Shown here: piece after piece, positions 13,692 through 27,809 of the stretch
Position numbering within the stretch: the first letter of the stretch is position 1
Layout: the number at the start of each line of letters is the position of its first letter
NCBI GenBank assembly: GCA_016946835.1
Contig: JACVTC010000055.1
Coordinates: 147,001 to 211,000, forward strand
DNA from: Neocallimastix lanati (nom. inval.)
Taxonomy: Eukaryota > Neocallimastigomycota > Neocallimastigomycetes > Neocallimastigales > Neocallimastigaceae
Length of the DNA: 64,000 bases
Reading direction: 5' to 3'
The notes under the pieces: generated by a model
Seen by the model: the letters and a program-made list of their open reading frames with translations, nothing else
The model's database searches: none
What the model was told of the DNA's origin: nothing
Translations under genes and position numbers: made by a program

Positions 13692-13693
13692 TA

Positions 13694-13748
<55 letters not shown>
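13692..13748. repeat. (AAAT)n microsatellite
   Basis: About 14 uninterrupted tetranucleotide copies directly after ATATA. Non-coding. Confidence 0.85.
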
Positions 13749-14589
13749 ACAAGATTTTAAACTTTTTGATGCCAATAAAAATTATAAATTTAATTTAAAT
13801 TGTATTTGAAAATCATTTTTTTTAATCTCCAATTATCAATGTTCGAATATTTATGAAGTAGAAATAAAAATAATAATAAAAAAAGAGGTCTAAAAAATTT
13901 AATTAGAATTAACTTTAAAAATAATAAATAATAACCTTCTTTGCAAGCTAGTACAAACTTCTTGACCTGGGGGAAGTCATTATCGAAAAGTATTATAAGA
14001 AAAAATATATATATATTTAAAAATAAAAATTCAAATAATAATAATGATTAAATTTTAAGAACTTTTTTATTATTATTATTATTTATAATTTTAAGAACTT
14101 TTTTTTATTATTATTATTATTTATATTTTTATTTTTAAAGAATTATATCTCATATTATGAAGAAACGGAAACTTTATCAAGTAATTGTTCTTCTATTTCA
14201 TTTAAATTTCTTAAATTTTTTAAATTTCTTTTTTATAATTTTAAAATTTTAAAATTTTAAACTTTATTTTATTTTATTTATTTTATTTTTATTTAATTCA
14301 CGTTTTATCTTTTTCATTTTCTTTATCTTTATCATTTTTTTTTTTTTTTTTATTTTTTATTTTTTTCATTTATAATAATTTAATTAAAACGGTCGATCAT
14401 TAATTATTTTTTTATTTTTTATTTTATTTTTTTTTTTTATTTATTAAAAATAAATTTTTTTAATATTCAAATAAAAAGAAAAAATAAATTTTTTTATAAG
14501 TTTATAATGTTATATTAAAGTTTTTTTAAAATAAAGGTTAATTTTTTTTTTTAACACTTGAATTAATATGTAATGTGAGGGGTCTTTTC

Positions 14590-14620
<31 letters not shown>

Positions 14621-15260
14621 TATTATTTATTTTAATTTTACAATTGATTATTCTAAGCAGGAAACGTGATCTATCTAATAATAACAAACATAATCATAAT
14701 CATAGTAATGTATAATTAAGAGTTTTCAATATTAAAAAAAATAATAATAATAATTATTAATATGGAATAATCTATATAAAAGAAATAATAAATAAAAAGA
14801 TAATCATCTTATAATTTATATTTATTAAAGTTTGGAAAGATTACATATTCATTAAAAATTCGACTATAATAATTATTTTTATTTTCCCATTTTATTGTAA
14901 AACAAAAGCTGTAAATTTTAAATTGATATAAAATTTTATTAAATTACCCTAAAAACTCATATAAAAAAATATATATATTATTTATATTAATTATTAATTA
15001 AAAATATATAATATATATTAAAATAATTCATTTGATTGATATTAATATATATAAATGTATTATATCTATATACTTTTTCATTAATCGATAAATAAATAAT
15101 AATAAAGTATTTATTCATATCTTATTTATTTATTCACTTATTTATTTATTCACTTATTTATTTATACATTTATTAAATTTTAACGATTTTTAAAAACTAT
15201 CCCTATAAAAAAAAAAAAAAAAGAAAATCAAAGAAAAAAAATTATAACTATTATGTCAAT

Positions 15261-15475
15261 ATATAAAATATAAAAATATAAAAATATAAAAATATAAAAA
15301 TATAAAAATATAAAAATATAAAAATATAAAAATATAAAAATATAAAAATATAAAAATATAGAAATATAAAAATATAAAAATATAAAAAATATAAAAATAT
15401 AAAAAATATAAAAATATAGAAATATAAAAATATAAAAATATAAAAATATAAAAATATAAAAATATAAAAATATAA
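15261..15475. repeat. (TATAAAAA)n 8-bp tandem array
   Basis: About 26 copies of the octamer TATAAAAA, with rare substitutions (TATAGAAA) and one- to two-base length changes in the middle, consistent with slippage. Non-coding. Confidence 0.85.
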
Positions 15476-16968
15476 AATAAAATTTTAAAAAATTAAAAAA
15501 TAATAAATTGTTTTTTCTATGTTCTATTAAAATAAAAAAAAATTATAAATTAAATTAAATTAAATTAAAAAAAATAAATAATTAAATAAAAATAATAATA
15601 AAAAAAGTTTAATAAAAAAAATGATGATGATAATTTAATTTATTTTTAAGAAAAAAAAAATATTAAATATTTAATTTTTTAATAATTTAAAAAATATTTT
15701 AAAAAAATATTTATTTTTAACATTATTTTTTTTATTATTTATTTATAATATTTTTTATTTATTTATAATATTTTTTATATATTTATAATATTTTTATTTT
15801 TTATTTTTTATTTTTATAACATTTTTTCTTATTATTATTATTAGTTTTGTTCAAAAAAAAAAAAATTTTTTTTTTCTTAGTAAAATTCATCCACTTTTCC
15901 TATTAATTATTAATTGAACAATAGAATTTAAAAATAAAATGATGTAAAAATTAATTAATTAATTAATTAATTAATAATAACAATAACAATAAAATAAAAA
16001 ATAAATTATAAATCTTAAATCATAATAAATAATAATTGAATAATTGAATAATACATTATAAATCTTAAATAATAATAAATAATAATAAATTATTGAATAA
16101 TACATAATAAATCTTAAATAATATTAAATAATAATAAATTATTGAATAATACATTATAAATCTTAAATAATAATAAATAATAAGTAATAAAATAAATAAT
16201 AAATAAATAAATAACTAATATAAAGAGTATTAATAAATAAATAAATAAATAAATTCATAAAACAAATAAAATCATGAATATATTTTATTAATATAAATAT
16301 AAATATAAATAAAAAATAAAAAAATAATTAAAAATTAATTTAAGAATGTTCAATTTTTTTTTTCTTATTGTTATTATTATTATTATTAATTATTTTTGAT
16401 ACCCATCTTTCAATTTATTATTTTTATTATTTATGAATAATACCCTTCAAATTCATTATTTAATTTTTTTATTTTTATTATTATTATTTTTATTTAATAT
16501 TATTTTTTTTATTTATTTTATTATTCTTTTTATCTATTTTTTTATTATTATTATTTTTATTTAATATTATTTTTTTTTATTTATTTTATTATTCTTTTTA
16601 TCTATTTTTTTATTTTTTTTTATTTTTATTTTTTTTATATAATGAATTCTTTCTCTATATATTGTTTATTTTTTATTTATCTATTTTTTTTTTTTTAATA
16701 ACAAAGAATTACTTTGTAGTATTCATGAATTACTAGAGTCATTCTTTATTATTTAATAATTTATTAAAAAAATTTTATTATTATTATTATTATTATTTTA
16801 TATATATATATACAGAATTTAATTATTATATCAATTATATTTAATTATAATTTAATATAATAGTTCTATATTAGTAATTATTTTGTTTTGTATTCTAAAA
16901 AAAAAAAAAAAAAAAAATTTAAAAAACTTTAGTATATAGTTTTTTTATTAAACCTTATACTATACCAG

Positions 16969-17002
<34 letters not shown>

Positions 17003-17524
17003 TAATTAAAATTATTAAATTATCATGTATAAGATTATATGAATTTATATATATATAAAAATATTTACTACTAGCATAATGGTATTTTTTATTTCTTGCT
17101 TTTTTTTTTTTTTTACGTTTGCTTGTTTTGTTTTTTTTTAATTATTAAAAATTTTTATGCATAGTAATTATTATTATTTTTTTTTTTTTTTTGGTTGTAT
17201 TCTATACTAAATTTTATATATTATTGATTATTATATATATATTGGATATTATATTGATTAATATTTTTTCATTTTTTTATACATGTAAAAAATTTTAATT
17301 ATTATTAATCTTTGATAGTAGTTTTTGATTTTATTTTTTATTATTTATTTATTTTTTTTTTTTTTTTTTTTTGGTTTTCTATTATTATTATATCTATATT
17401 TTTTTTTCTTGCTTCTGTTTGTTTGTTTTTATTTTCTATTTTATTTTTTTTTATTTTTTTTTTTTTTTTTTAGTTATTTTTAAATACCATTTACTATTAC
17501 TCTATTATTATTATTAGTTGACAA

Positions 17525-17561
<37 letters not shown>

Positions 17562-17736
17562 GATAGTTATATATATATTTATTTATTTTGGTTATTTGTA
17601 TATTAAATATTACTATTCATTTTATGATGTTGTCTTCAAATAGTTGTTAATAAAGATATCTTTTGTTATCTTTTATCTTCACTGTGACGAACATAATAAT
17701 TTATAGATAATATTAATATTTTGGTATATTTTCTGT

Positions 17737-17771
<35 letters not shown>

Positions 17772-18817
17772 TTAAAAAAAGATAGCATTAATAAATTTGA
17801 ATAATTAATACTTTAAATTTATATAATTATTTATATATATAATTTTTTTTTTAAAAAAAAAATTCTTTTCCTTTTCTTTCTTTTGTTATTTTTTTTTTTT
17901 CTTTTTACTCAATTAAATACTCTTCAATTTTTTTTTTTTTTTTTTAATAATAAAATTTACTTTTATTTTTTCCTTTTATTGAAATAATTTTTTTTAAAAC
18001 TGATTTAATACATTTTATATTATATAAATTAATAGATAATAAACTTCTTTTTTTTTTTACTATTATACATGAACTAATTAATCAAAACTATTTTTTTAAA
18101 AAAAAAAAAATTAATAATTAAAAGTTAATTTAATATTTGTTATAATAATAACAATGATTATTCAAAAATGTTTTATAACTAATTTTTATAAAATTATTTA
18201 TTCCTAATGTTAATTGGGAAAAATTATAAAAAATAAAAAAAATAAAAAAAGAAAAAAGAAAAGAAAAGAATAAAAAGAAATTATATATATATTTATAATC
18301 TAAAGTATTAATTATTATTATTATTACTATTTAAAAATATATATATATACTTTTTTGTTTTTGTTCTTTTTCTTTTTAATTTATATAATTTGATAATGAT
18401 AATTTGTATTATTACTTCATGGGATATCATTTTTTTTTATCTAGGGTTTCAAAAAATAAAATTAAATTATTAATTGATTATATAGTGAAAATAATGTAAT
18501 AATGAAATGCGAAATAAATAATAGATAACTATAAAATAAAAAAATTTTTTTTTTTTTTTGATTCATCTCCGGTATAACTTTTAAATAATAAATAGATTAT
18601 AGTACTATAAAAAATTTTGAAATTTGTGGTATATAAAAATATAATTTATTCTCAGTTTTAAATAGCAAAGAAAAATTATATTTTACTTTTTTTTTATGTT
18701 TTTTTTTTTTTTTTTAGTGGATTAATAATAATTGGTATTAATATTTCTATATGTAAAAAAAAAAAAAAAAAACATTTTTTGTATATTCAATCTCTATTAT
18801 AAAATATATTTAAATTT

Positions 18818-19987
18818 TCATACTACTTGTGCTAAAGTTGGTGTTATTTCATTTGGGGTTACCGTGATTAAAGAAGTATTATATAGTACTTCCTTATTAT
18901 TTACAAAATTTATGGACGTACTCATTACGTTTGATGAATAACTATAATTATTTGAAAGTACAGGAGATGTTGATTTAGTTACTTTATAATTCATAATCAT
19001 TTTATTTGGCCTTGAACTATCGTCTCTTAATTCATAGTTCATTGTATTATTCTTCTCTAATTTACATGATGATGAATCATTAACCTTCGTAGAGGATTCA
19101 GATATTGGAGTTGATGGAGTAGCTGACATTGAGGATGGAGTAGATGGAGTAGATGGAGTAGATGGAGTTGGTGAAGCGGGTGAATTTGGTGAAGGAGATA
19201 TTGGATCACCAAAAGAAAAGTCCATCTTCAAATTATATGGTATTTTCATTTTTGGAATCGATCTATGGCTACGTACTGGATGATCATATAAGGCATTCTT
19301 TTTTAACTCTGAAGGAGTAAAAGGGACAACTTTAAAGTTATCATATCTATTTCGTCTGTGAAATCTAATAAGAGAATTGGAATCGATTTTTCCGGTAGAA
19401 TAATGAGTAGGGGTCATAGTGATACTATTTGGTGGGTCAAACATATTAAATAAACGGATTTGCTCTAAACTATCCTCTACAAAAGTAACTGACTTTGAAC
19501 GATAATGGAATATTTTTTCATTATCAAAATCAGGAATAATAGTACTAGAACTTATGCTACGGGTATGTGACTGTTCAGTACTTTTGTTTTCGCTTTGCAT
19601 TTTTTGTTGAGTATTATTAGTCTTCTGTGAAGTTTTTTCAGAACTATCTTTTGTAGTACTTTGTATTGAAATCATATTACATTTACTTTTGATAAACTTA
19701 CTTTTTCTATTTTTATTTAAAATGGAAGATGATAATTTGTTTGCTTTCATAGTTCTTATTTTCTTATATAAATTAGTATCTAAAGCAAGCATATTTTCAA
19801 TTAACATTTTATTTACTCTTTGAATTTTTTTATTTGACTTTATAATTTTTTTAGTATTTGGAATATTATAATAATAATAATTTTTTCTTTGATATTTACA
19901 CAATATATTATAATATGGTAATTCTTTTTTTACGAATTCCTTTTTTAAAAGAATTTTGATTATTATTTTTTTGGAATTGACAACCAT
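18818..19987 (-). CDS. Ser/Thr/Pro-rich protein with a probable PP1-docking motif
   Basis: An open frame of 389 codons from ATG 19987, in sequence clearly richer in G/C than its surroundings. No named family is recognised. Residues 1-80 are basic (Lys/Tyr/Asn); the middle is Ser/Thr/Gln-rich; 'RSKSVTFVEDSLEQIRLF' (about 165-182) contains KSVTF, a match to the RVxF consensus ([RK]-x-[VI]-x-[FW]) used by regulatory subunits of protein phosphatase 1, followed by a conserved-looking acidic/hydrophobic stretch and DPP. A disordered (S/T)P-rich run follows ('PSTPSTPSTPSTPSS'), with many potential proline-directed phosphosites. No membrane segment or signal peptide. The stop at 18818 is preceded by CAA|GTAGTATG, so a terminal intron is possible and the C-terminus is uncertain. 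Role as a PP1 regulator is inferred from the motif only. Confidence 0.7.
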   Translation of the reverse strand: MVVNSKKIIIKILLKKEFVKKELPYYNILCKYQRKNYYYYNIPNTKKIIKSNKKIQRVNKMLIENMLALDTNLYKKIRTMKANKLSSSILNKNRKSKFIKSKCNMISIQSTTKDSSEKTSQKTNNTQQKMQSENKSTEQSHTRSISSSTIIPDFDNEKIFHYRSKSVTFVEDSLEQIRLFNMFDPPNSITMTPTHYSTGKIDSNSLIRFHRRNRYDNFKVVPFTPSELKKNALYDHPVRSHRSIPKMKIPYNLKMDFSFGDPISPSPNSPASPTPSTPSTPSTPSSMSATPSTPISESSTKVNDSSSCKLEKNNTMNYELRDDSSRPNKMIMNYKVTKSTSPVLSNNYSYSSNVMSTSINFVNNKEVLYNTSLITVTPNEITPTLAQVV

Positions 19988-21585
19988 TTCTGTCTTTATA
20001 TATTCTTAATTAATTTTTTTTTTATTATACCTTATTCAATATTATTCCTATTTAACATAAATTTAATAATTATATTAAAAAATCTATTTTCTTTTTTTTT
20101 TTTATTGATTCATATATAAAATAATTATATATTAATACAATATCATTAGGCTAATAAAAAATTATTATTATTATAATTGTTAACTTTTATAAATATTAAT
20201 ATATATATATTTTTATTATTAAAAATTATATTTTATTATTTCTTTTTTCGTTAAACAATTAATGAATTTCAAAAAGTAATAAACAAATACTGAAAGTTTT
20301 GATTTCTATTATTAAAAAATTATTTTTTAAAACCTTTTTTTTTTTTTTTTTATTTAAACAAAAATAATTTACAATAACATATTATTATTATTTTTTTTTA
20401 TTCCTTTAAAATTTAAAAAAAAAAAAAAATGGAAAAAAAATGGCGAAAATATTTAATATTTATATTTTTTTTAAAAATATATATATTTGCTACTTAATAA
20501 TATTATCAAATATTAAAATATAAAGTTTATTTCCTATATTATTTATTTATCTTTATAAGTTTAAAATATTTCCATAATAATTAAAGTTATTATAAATTTA
20601 AGTTCCCTACTTTAACTTTTTAATATAAATTAATATACCTATATTTATTAACAATATATTAAGATATGAAATGATTTTCTAGTCTATGATGATGATTTAA
20701 TAATAATATATAGCGGAAAAAAATTTATAGGTCACTTTTAAAATAGGTAGTATTTTCATTGTTCAAGAATTTATTATATAAATAACTAAAACAAATATTA
20801 TAAATTAAATTTAAATTAGAATTAAACTATATTTAATTAACTCTATAAATTATATTGTATATAATAAAATAATATATTATGTTATATATTTAATAATATA
20901 TTATAAATTTATTATAAATTTATTTATATTAATTTAAATATAAAAATTATCGTTTAATATTATTTCTATAAAGGTTATTTCCTATTAAAATAAAAAAATT
21001 ACACTATATAATAAAAAGTTAAATTCATATATAAAAGAAATATAAACCATTTTTTATATATATATATTATAAAAAAAAAAAAAAAAAAAGATATTAATAA
21101 ACATTTCTATAGAAAATGTAATAAATTAAAAGTAACATATATAAAAAATATTATATAATAAAGTTTATAATATACTATTTATATTTTTCTTGTTATTATT
21201 TAATTTAAATATATAATATTTAATTTTTGAGTAACAAAAAATAAATAAGGATAAAAAAATTGAATATAATAAATTTTAACTCTATTTTCTATATATAGCT
21301 TATTATATAAATTTATTCATAATATTCTTAAATAAAAAATTAATTTAGTAAATATAATATATTTATCAATACAACATAAAAAAAATAATTCATAAAATAT
21401 TTTGAATAGATATTTTTTAAATTATTTATTTGTTTATTTGTTTATTTATTTATTAATTTTATTAATTTAAATTTAAACTATAATTTATTCTAGTTATTAT
21501 TTATATTTATTTTAAATATATTAATAATATATGCAATATATTTATTTATATATTGAAAAAATAAGAATTAATAATAAAATTGAAT

Positions 21586-21616
<31 letters not shown>

Positions 21617-23002
21617 GCTTTAAAATCTAATAAATAAAATAATTAAATATGACTAAATTTATATATGATAATAATATATATTTTAAAAATTTTAAAAGGT
21701 TAAATGTAATATATATTTATATTAAAATTATATATAAATAATATTATAGGAGATATAAAATAATATATAATATATTAATATATTAATATAATATTAATAT
21801 ATCATTATAGCATGGTCAATTTTTAACCAAAACTAATAAATATGATTTAATCAACAGGAAAATAAAATTAAAAAATGAATGAATTATTTTCCATTTAATG
21901 ATATAAATATCGATTAGAGTTTTAAAATTTAGAATGATGTTAAATCTATATGAATTGTAAATATATTACATATATAATAAAGTATAGTATAATATATTGC
22001 TGATTATATTTTGATAATTGGCCAAGATAATGTATACATTAGATAAAATAGATGTAAAAGCTCTATCTATATTCTTATTTATTAAACCAATAACATTTCT
22101 ATATTATGGTGCTGAACAATTTATTACATTTTTCATTTTAAAAAAAAAAGTTAAATTTTATAATATAAAATCAAATATGTTAAATAATAATAATTTAATA
22201 TTTTATTTTGTATTTTTTTTTTACTTTTTTACATTTTATTTTGTTTTTATTTTATCATTTCAATCATTATTTATTTAAAATAAAATATTTATTCATTTAT
22301 TTATTAATATATTTATTTATTTATTTATTTAAATTATTTATTCATTTATTTATTAATTTTTATTAATTTATTTATTTATTTACATTTGTGTTTGCATTTA
22401 TATTTATATTTAATTACTATAAATATATATATTTTTATCATTATAATAATTAAAAAAAAAAAAAAAAAATTAAAAATAGTAATACAATGTTAAAGCAAAT
22501 GGCAACAATGTTTTTTTTTTTTTTTTCTATTATTTTTATATTTATAGTAAAAAATTGTGTATAAATTTTTAAACAATCCTAAAAACGTCCCATCAGTTTA
22601 TTGATAATTTCCGTATACCATCAAAGCATTGTATTCAATTGAAAAAAAAAAAAAGTTTAAAAAAAAATATTTATTAAAAAAAAAAATTATTATTATCTAA
22701 AATAACAATAATAACATAATAATTAAAAATATTGAAATAATAATTAAACTTTAATAGCCAAAAAATATCACAATGTTTTCTTGTTTTACCTTCAAAATGT
22801 TCATTTCTATTAATTATTAAAAAAATACACAATAATATAGAACAATTATTTTTAATGCAAAATGATTTAAAAAAATAAATAACTAAAAAAATAGTAATAA
22901 TAATATCCAATCCCAAATTTCTTGTATATTTTTATTAAAAATAAAAAAAAAATAATAAAATAAAATTATAGTTTCATATTATTCTCATTTCTGAAAAAAA
23001 AA

Positions 23003-23455
23003 ATATTATTTATTATTCAATTATTTATTATTTATTATTCAATTATTTATTATTTATTATTCAATTATTTATTATTTATTATTCAATTATTTATTATTTA
23101 TTATTCAATTATTTATTATTTATTATTTATTATTTATTATTTATTATTTATTATTTATTATTTATTATTTATTATTTATTATTTATTATTTATTATTTAT
23201 TATTTATTATTTATTATTTATTATTTATTATTTATTATTTATTATTTATTATTTATTATTTATTATTTATTATTTATTATTATTATTTATTATTTATTAT
23301 TTATTATTTATTATTTATTATTTATTATTTATTATTTATTATTTATTATTTATTATTTATTATTTATTATTTATTATTTATTATTTATTATTTATTATTT
23401 ATTATTTATTATTTATTATTTATTATTTATTATTTATTATTTATTATTTATTTAA
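23003..23455. repeat. Heptamer (TTATTTA)n array with 22-bp interrupted start
   Basis: The left part holds about five copies of a longer unit in which TTCAA interrupts the heptamers. From about 23113 it becomes nearly pure (TTATTTA)n for some 340 bp, with one unit missing a base near 23280. Non-coding. Confidence 0.88.
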
Positions 23456-24339
23456 TAATGATGTTGATTAGTTTTTTTTTTATATTTATTAGTATGTATA
23501 ATCAATATTAAATAAAGTAAAAATTTTTTAAGATTTAGATTGTTAGTAATAATAAAAAGATTCTGTTTTATACTTTGCATATAGGTGAAAAGTACTTGAA
23601 ACCGTTGTTTTATGATAAAAACAAAATTTTAAAAATTAAAAAATTTCATAATTAATGGAAATTTAAAAATTTAAAAATTTCCTTTAAATATATAAAATTT
23701 AAAAATATAAATTAAAAAAAAAAAATTTTTTTTTTTGTTATTATTGATTGATTAAAGATTTAAGATAGATTTAATATATATTATATTATAATCTACTTTA
23801 TATAAAATACATATTTACCTATTTATTTACTCTAATGGAATTATAAATAATTAATACATTAATATTGTGATACAATATGTTTTTTATTCTTTTTCCTTTT
23901 TTTTTCCTTTTGTTGTACAATTAATATATTATTTTTTATTTTCTTCTAATTGATTAACCCTAAAGGAATTTTTATTTGAAAAAAACTAATCTCCCTAAAA
24001 AATAAAGATATTTAAATTTGTTTATATTATTAATTAAACTTTATTATAAAGATAGAAATTTTTTTAAAAAAAAAATTATATATATATATATATAATATAT
24101 TGAAAGAGTTATATAGTTATATAATATGTGATATGAAATTGATCACTTATTTTATATTTTTTAATTTAATAATTTATGATAAAAAAAAATGATATATATA
24201 TATATACATAATAGCAATATATAACAATTGAAAATTTAAAAATATATATAATTGAAAGAGTTTTAAAGTTAAATAATATCTGATATGAATTTCATCATTT
24301 ATTTTATATTTTAATTTAATAATTAATTAATGATAAAGG

Positions 24340-24379
<40 letters not shown>

Positions 24380-27300
24380 TATAATGTATGCATAAATTAA
24401 GGATAATTTAGAAAAAAAAATTATAATAATTTTAATAAATTTTAATAACAAAAAAAAATTATAATTATTATTAGAACATAAAAAAAAAATAAATAAATAA
24501 TCATGAATGAAAAAATAATGCAATAATGCTTTAATTCTTATTAAAAATTTTAACTCTTCATTTAACTCATGCTTATATCTATCTTTTGTATATACATTTT
24601 AATATTTAATCTTCATTTAACTGTTTTTTTATTTTTTTTTTTTTTTACTCAATAAAAAATGATTTTAGAATAGAAAAAAAGTTTTATATTTTTAAATTTT
24701 AAAAATTCTTTTTATATATTAATTAAATTTATTATATTAAAAATAATGCTTATTTTAACTCTTTTTTTTTTGTGTGTGTGTATATATGTTTGTTTCAAAA
24801 TTAATAATTATTTTTAATTAATAATACTAAGAAGTTTATATAACTATATTGTTAAATAAAGGAATAAAAAAAAATTAAACAATTAAATATTAATTTTTTT
24901 TTTCTAAAGAAATATTTCAATAGCTACAAACAATAAAATTTATCGTTTATGTAATTATTTGATAAAATAAAGGAATAATATATATATATAAAAATTATTA
25001 AATATTAATTATTTATTTTTTTCTTAAAGAAATATTTCAATATTTCAATATTGCGTATATAATTATTAACGTTTTAATTTGTATATAATAAGAATAAATA
25101 AATAAAATTTTTTTCAGCTATCGGAATTAATATTTTTTTTTCTGATGTTGTTAATTTATGTTATTTAATTAATTATAAAATATAAATTGTGATTTAGTAA
25201 ATTTAACTTAAATTCAGTTTATTTTTAATGTAAAAAAAAAAAAAAAATTAATTTAATAAAAATTAATCACATTAACTTATTAAATTTATTTTTTTTTCTT
25301 ATAATAATCTTATATTTATCTAAAAAAAAAATAAAAATATAATAATCTTAAAGAATAGTATAATGTCATTATAAAATATTCTGATAATAAAATAATTTTA
25401 AAGAATAGTATATTGTCATAAAAAATAAAAACAATAATAAAATATACTGTTTATAAAGTAATATTAAAGAATAGTAATATTGTCATTATAAAATATATAA
25501 TATATAATATAATAAAATATTCTGTTAAAAAAAAAAAAACATCATAATAACGTATTTTAGAAAAACAAAGCATATGGAATATGGAACAATAATAATATTT
25601 TTTTTTATTATTTTTTATAAACCTTCATTTACAGGAAATTTTATTTATTATGGAAAAAAAAAATTTCTTCATATTATATAAAAACTAAAATTATAAACTT
25701 AAATATATAAATTTAATTTATATGATTTTTATTCCATTCTTTATTAAAATATATTTAAAAAGTATAATTTTATTTATATTTATTTTTAAATCATTGTTTT
25801 TTTTTTTAATATTATTTTGAATTATAAAAAGTAAATAAAATAAAAAATTTTTTTTTGTATTTTCCATTCCTTATAAAACAAAGTTACTATATAATATTAA
25901 TTAAAATTATAATAAATAATAATGACATATAATTTATTAATTTAAATTGTGTATATTAAATTTATATAATAAAAAAAATTTTCTTTAAATTAGATATAAC
26001 TTGAATAAAATTTCTGTAAAAAAAAAAATGCATTTAAGTATATTTTTTATTCATATTTCCATAGTCCTTATATTTAAGCAATGATTGTTATATTATCATA
26101 ACAATTACTCTTATTGTATGAGAAAATAAATATATTAATAATTATTACTACAAATGTAATATAATAATTAATAATATATTAATACTAATAATTCGTCCCA
26201 ATTTGAGAGTGTTTTTATAATATTTAAATTATTTTATGATAAAAAGAAATAATATTTATAAATATTTCTTTATATAATTATTTTATAATAAATTACACAG
26301 AATAAATAATACAATATTATTACTTTTTTTTATTTATTCAATAAATTAAATAATATATATTTATTCCGAATAAAAAGCTTATTTATTATATTTATTTTCT
26401 ATGATGTCTTATTTTTTTAAAAAAAAATTAATTTAATAAAAAATTAATTTAATAAATAAATAGAAATTTCATTATAAATGGAACTTTTTTGACTAATAAA
26501 TATTCCATTAATTCATATTTTAATATATGTTTTAAACTTTATTTTAATAATGTTAATTGAATTTTTTTATTTGCATTTTCTATTATTATTATTATAAAGT
26601 ATTGTTCATTTTTAAAAAAAATGAATAAACAGTCCTCTTATTGTAAGTTCAAAATAAATAAATAAAATATCATATTTGCAAAATATTTACTATTTAATTA
26701 TTGCTAAATATTTAATGAACCATATTCCTTTTTTATAAAATTCTTATATAAAAAAAATTAATTGAATCCATATAAAGATATTAAACTTTAGCCATTTATG
26801 CTCTATAAATTCACTATTTAAGAACTATTAATATATTAATAATATATTAATAATAATATATTAATAATTTATATAAAAAAATTTTAACATAAAATAAAAT
26901 TAAAATTAATCAAATTAAAAAAATAAAAAAATAAAAATTTTGAAATTCACATATAAATAGTATAAACTCAATATTCATTATTTTATATTTATTTTTTTTA
27001 CAAATGATATAAAAAATGATATAAAAAATTAATAAATAGATAAAAGAATTTTTATAATAATTAAAATTCAAAATGTATATTTTAAAAGTAACAATATGAT
27101 AATTAAAATGCTAAAATGAATAATAGTCATTCATTAGCCATTTATTTTTTCTTATTATTATTTTAATCATTAAATCATTAATGCTCTTTAAAATAGAATA
27201 GAGTTTATTTATTAAAAGATAGGTAACTTTAAATTTCAATATTAATTAAATTTATATGATAGATTGACATTATATAATATTAATTTAATAAATATGGATA

Positions 27301-27809
27301 TTATTAATAGTATTGATTATATTATTTAATAATTAAAAAAAAATTATGTTGATAGCTTAAATAAATATTTTAATAAACAATTTATTATTAAAAAACAGAA
27401 AATCTTTTATTCTTATATTTAATAATATATATTTAATAATATATTTATCTAAAATTTATATAAAATGTTCAAAATAAAAAATTTTTTTAATTAAAAAAAA
27501 GAAAAAGATAATATATATATATAAAGAAAAAAAAGATCTTATTTCCTAAAAATATATATATTATATAGAAACAAATTGGCATTAATAAATTATTTCTCAT
27601 TCAGAATATGAAATTATACCAGTAGATATGGAAATGATAATTAAAAATAACAACAAATAATAAAGAAAGAAAGAAAAAAAAGCTTATAAATGGCACGATA
27701 CCATTTTTTTTTTTTTTTTTGTTTATTTTTTTATTTATTTTCTCTTTTAATTTTTCTTTCTAATTCTTACTTTTATGGATTTATTTATTTAACCATATTA
27801 ATTATCTAT

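Larger units (their letters stand above)
10151..18817. other. Gene desert, microsatellite-rich
   Basis: About 8.7 kb without a supportable gene. Contents: an imperfect hairpin at 10270-10304 (CCATGTT / AACATGG arms); AAT/AAAT arrays at 11160-11295; an AAT plus AT run at 12384-12462; (AAAT)n at 13692-13748; a slightly GC-richer patch at 13930-13990; an 8-bp array at 15261-15475; and a cluster of long T-tracts between 16.9 and 18.1 kb. Short ORFs here are translations of A/T repeats. Confidence 0.5.

Noticed and set aside
22018-22278. Frame beginning near MYTLDKIDVKAL
   Set aside because: Slightly less repetitive but short, Phe/Tyr-rich at the end, no recognisable family, no flanking exons found.
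23003-23455. Internal telomere tract
   Set aside because: Unit TTATTTA lacks the G-rich strand of telomeric repeats.
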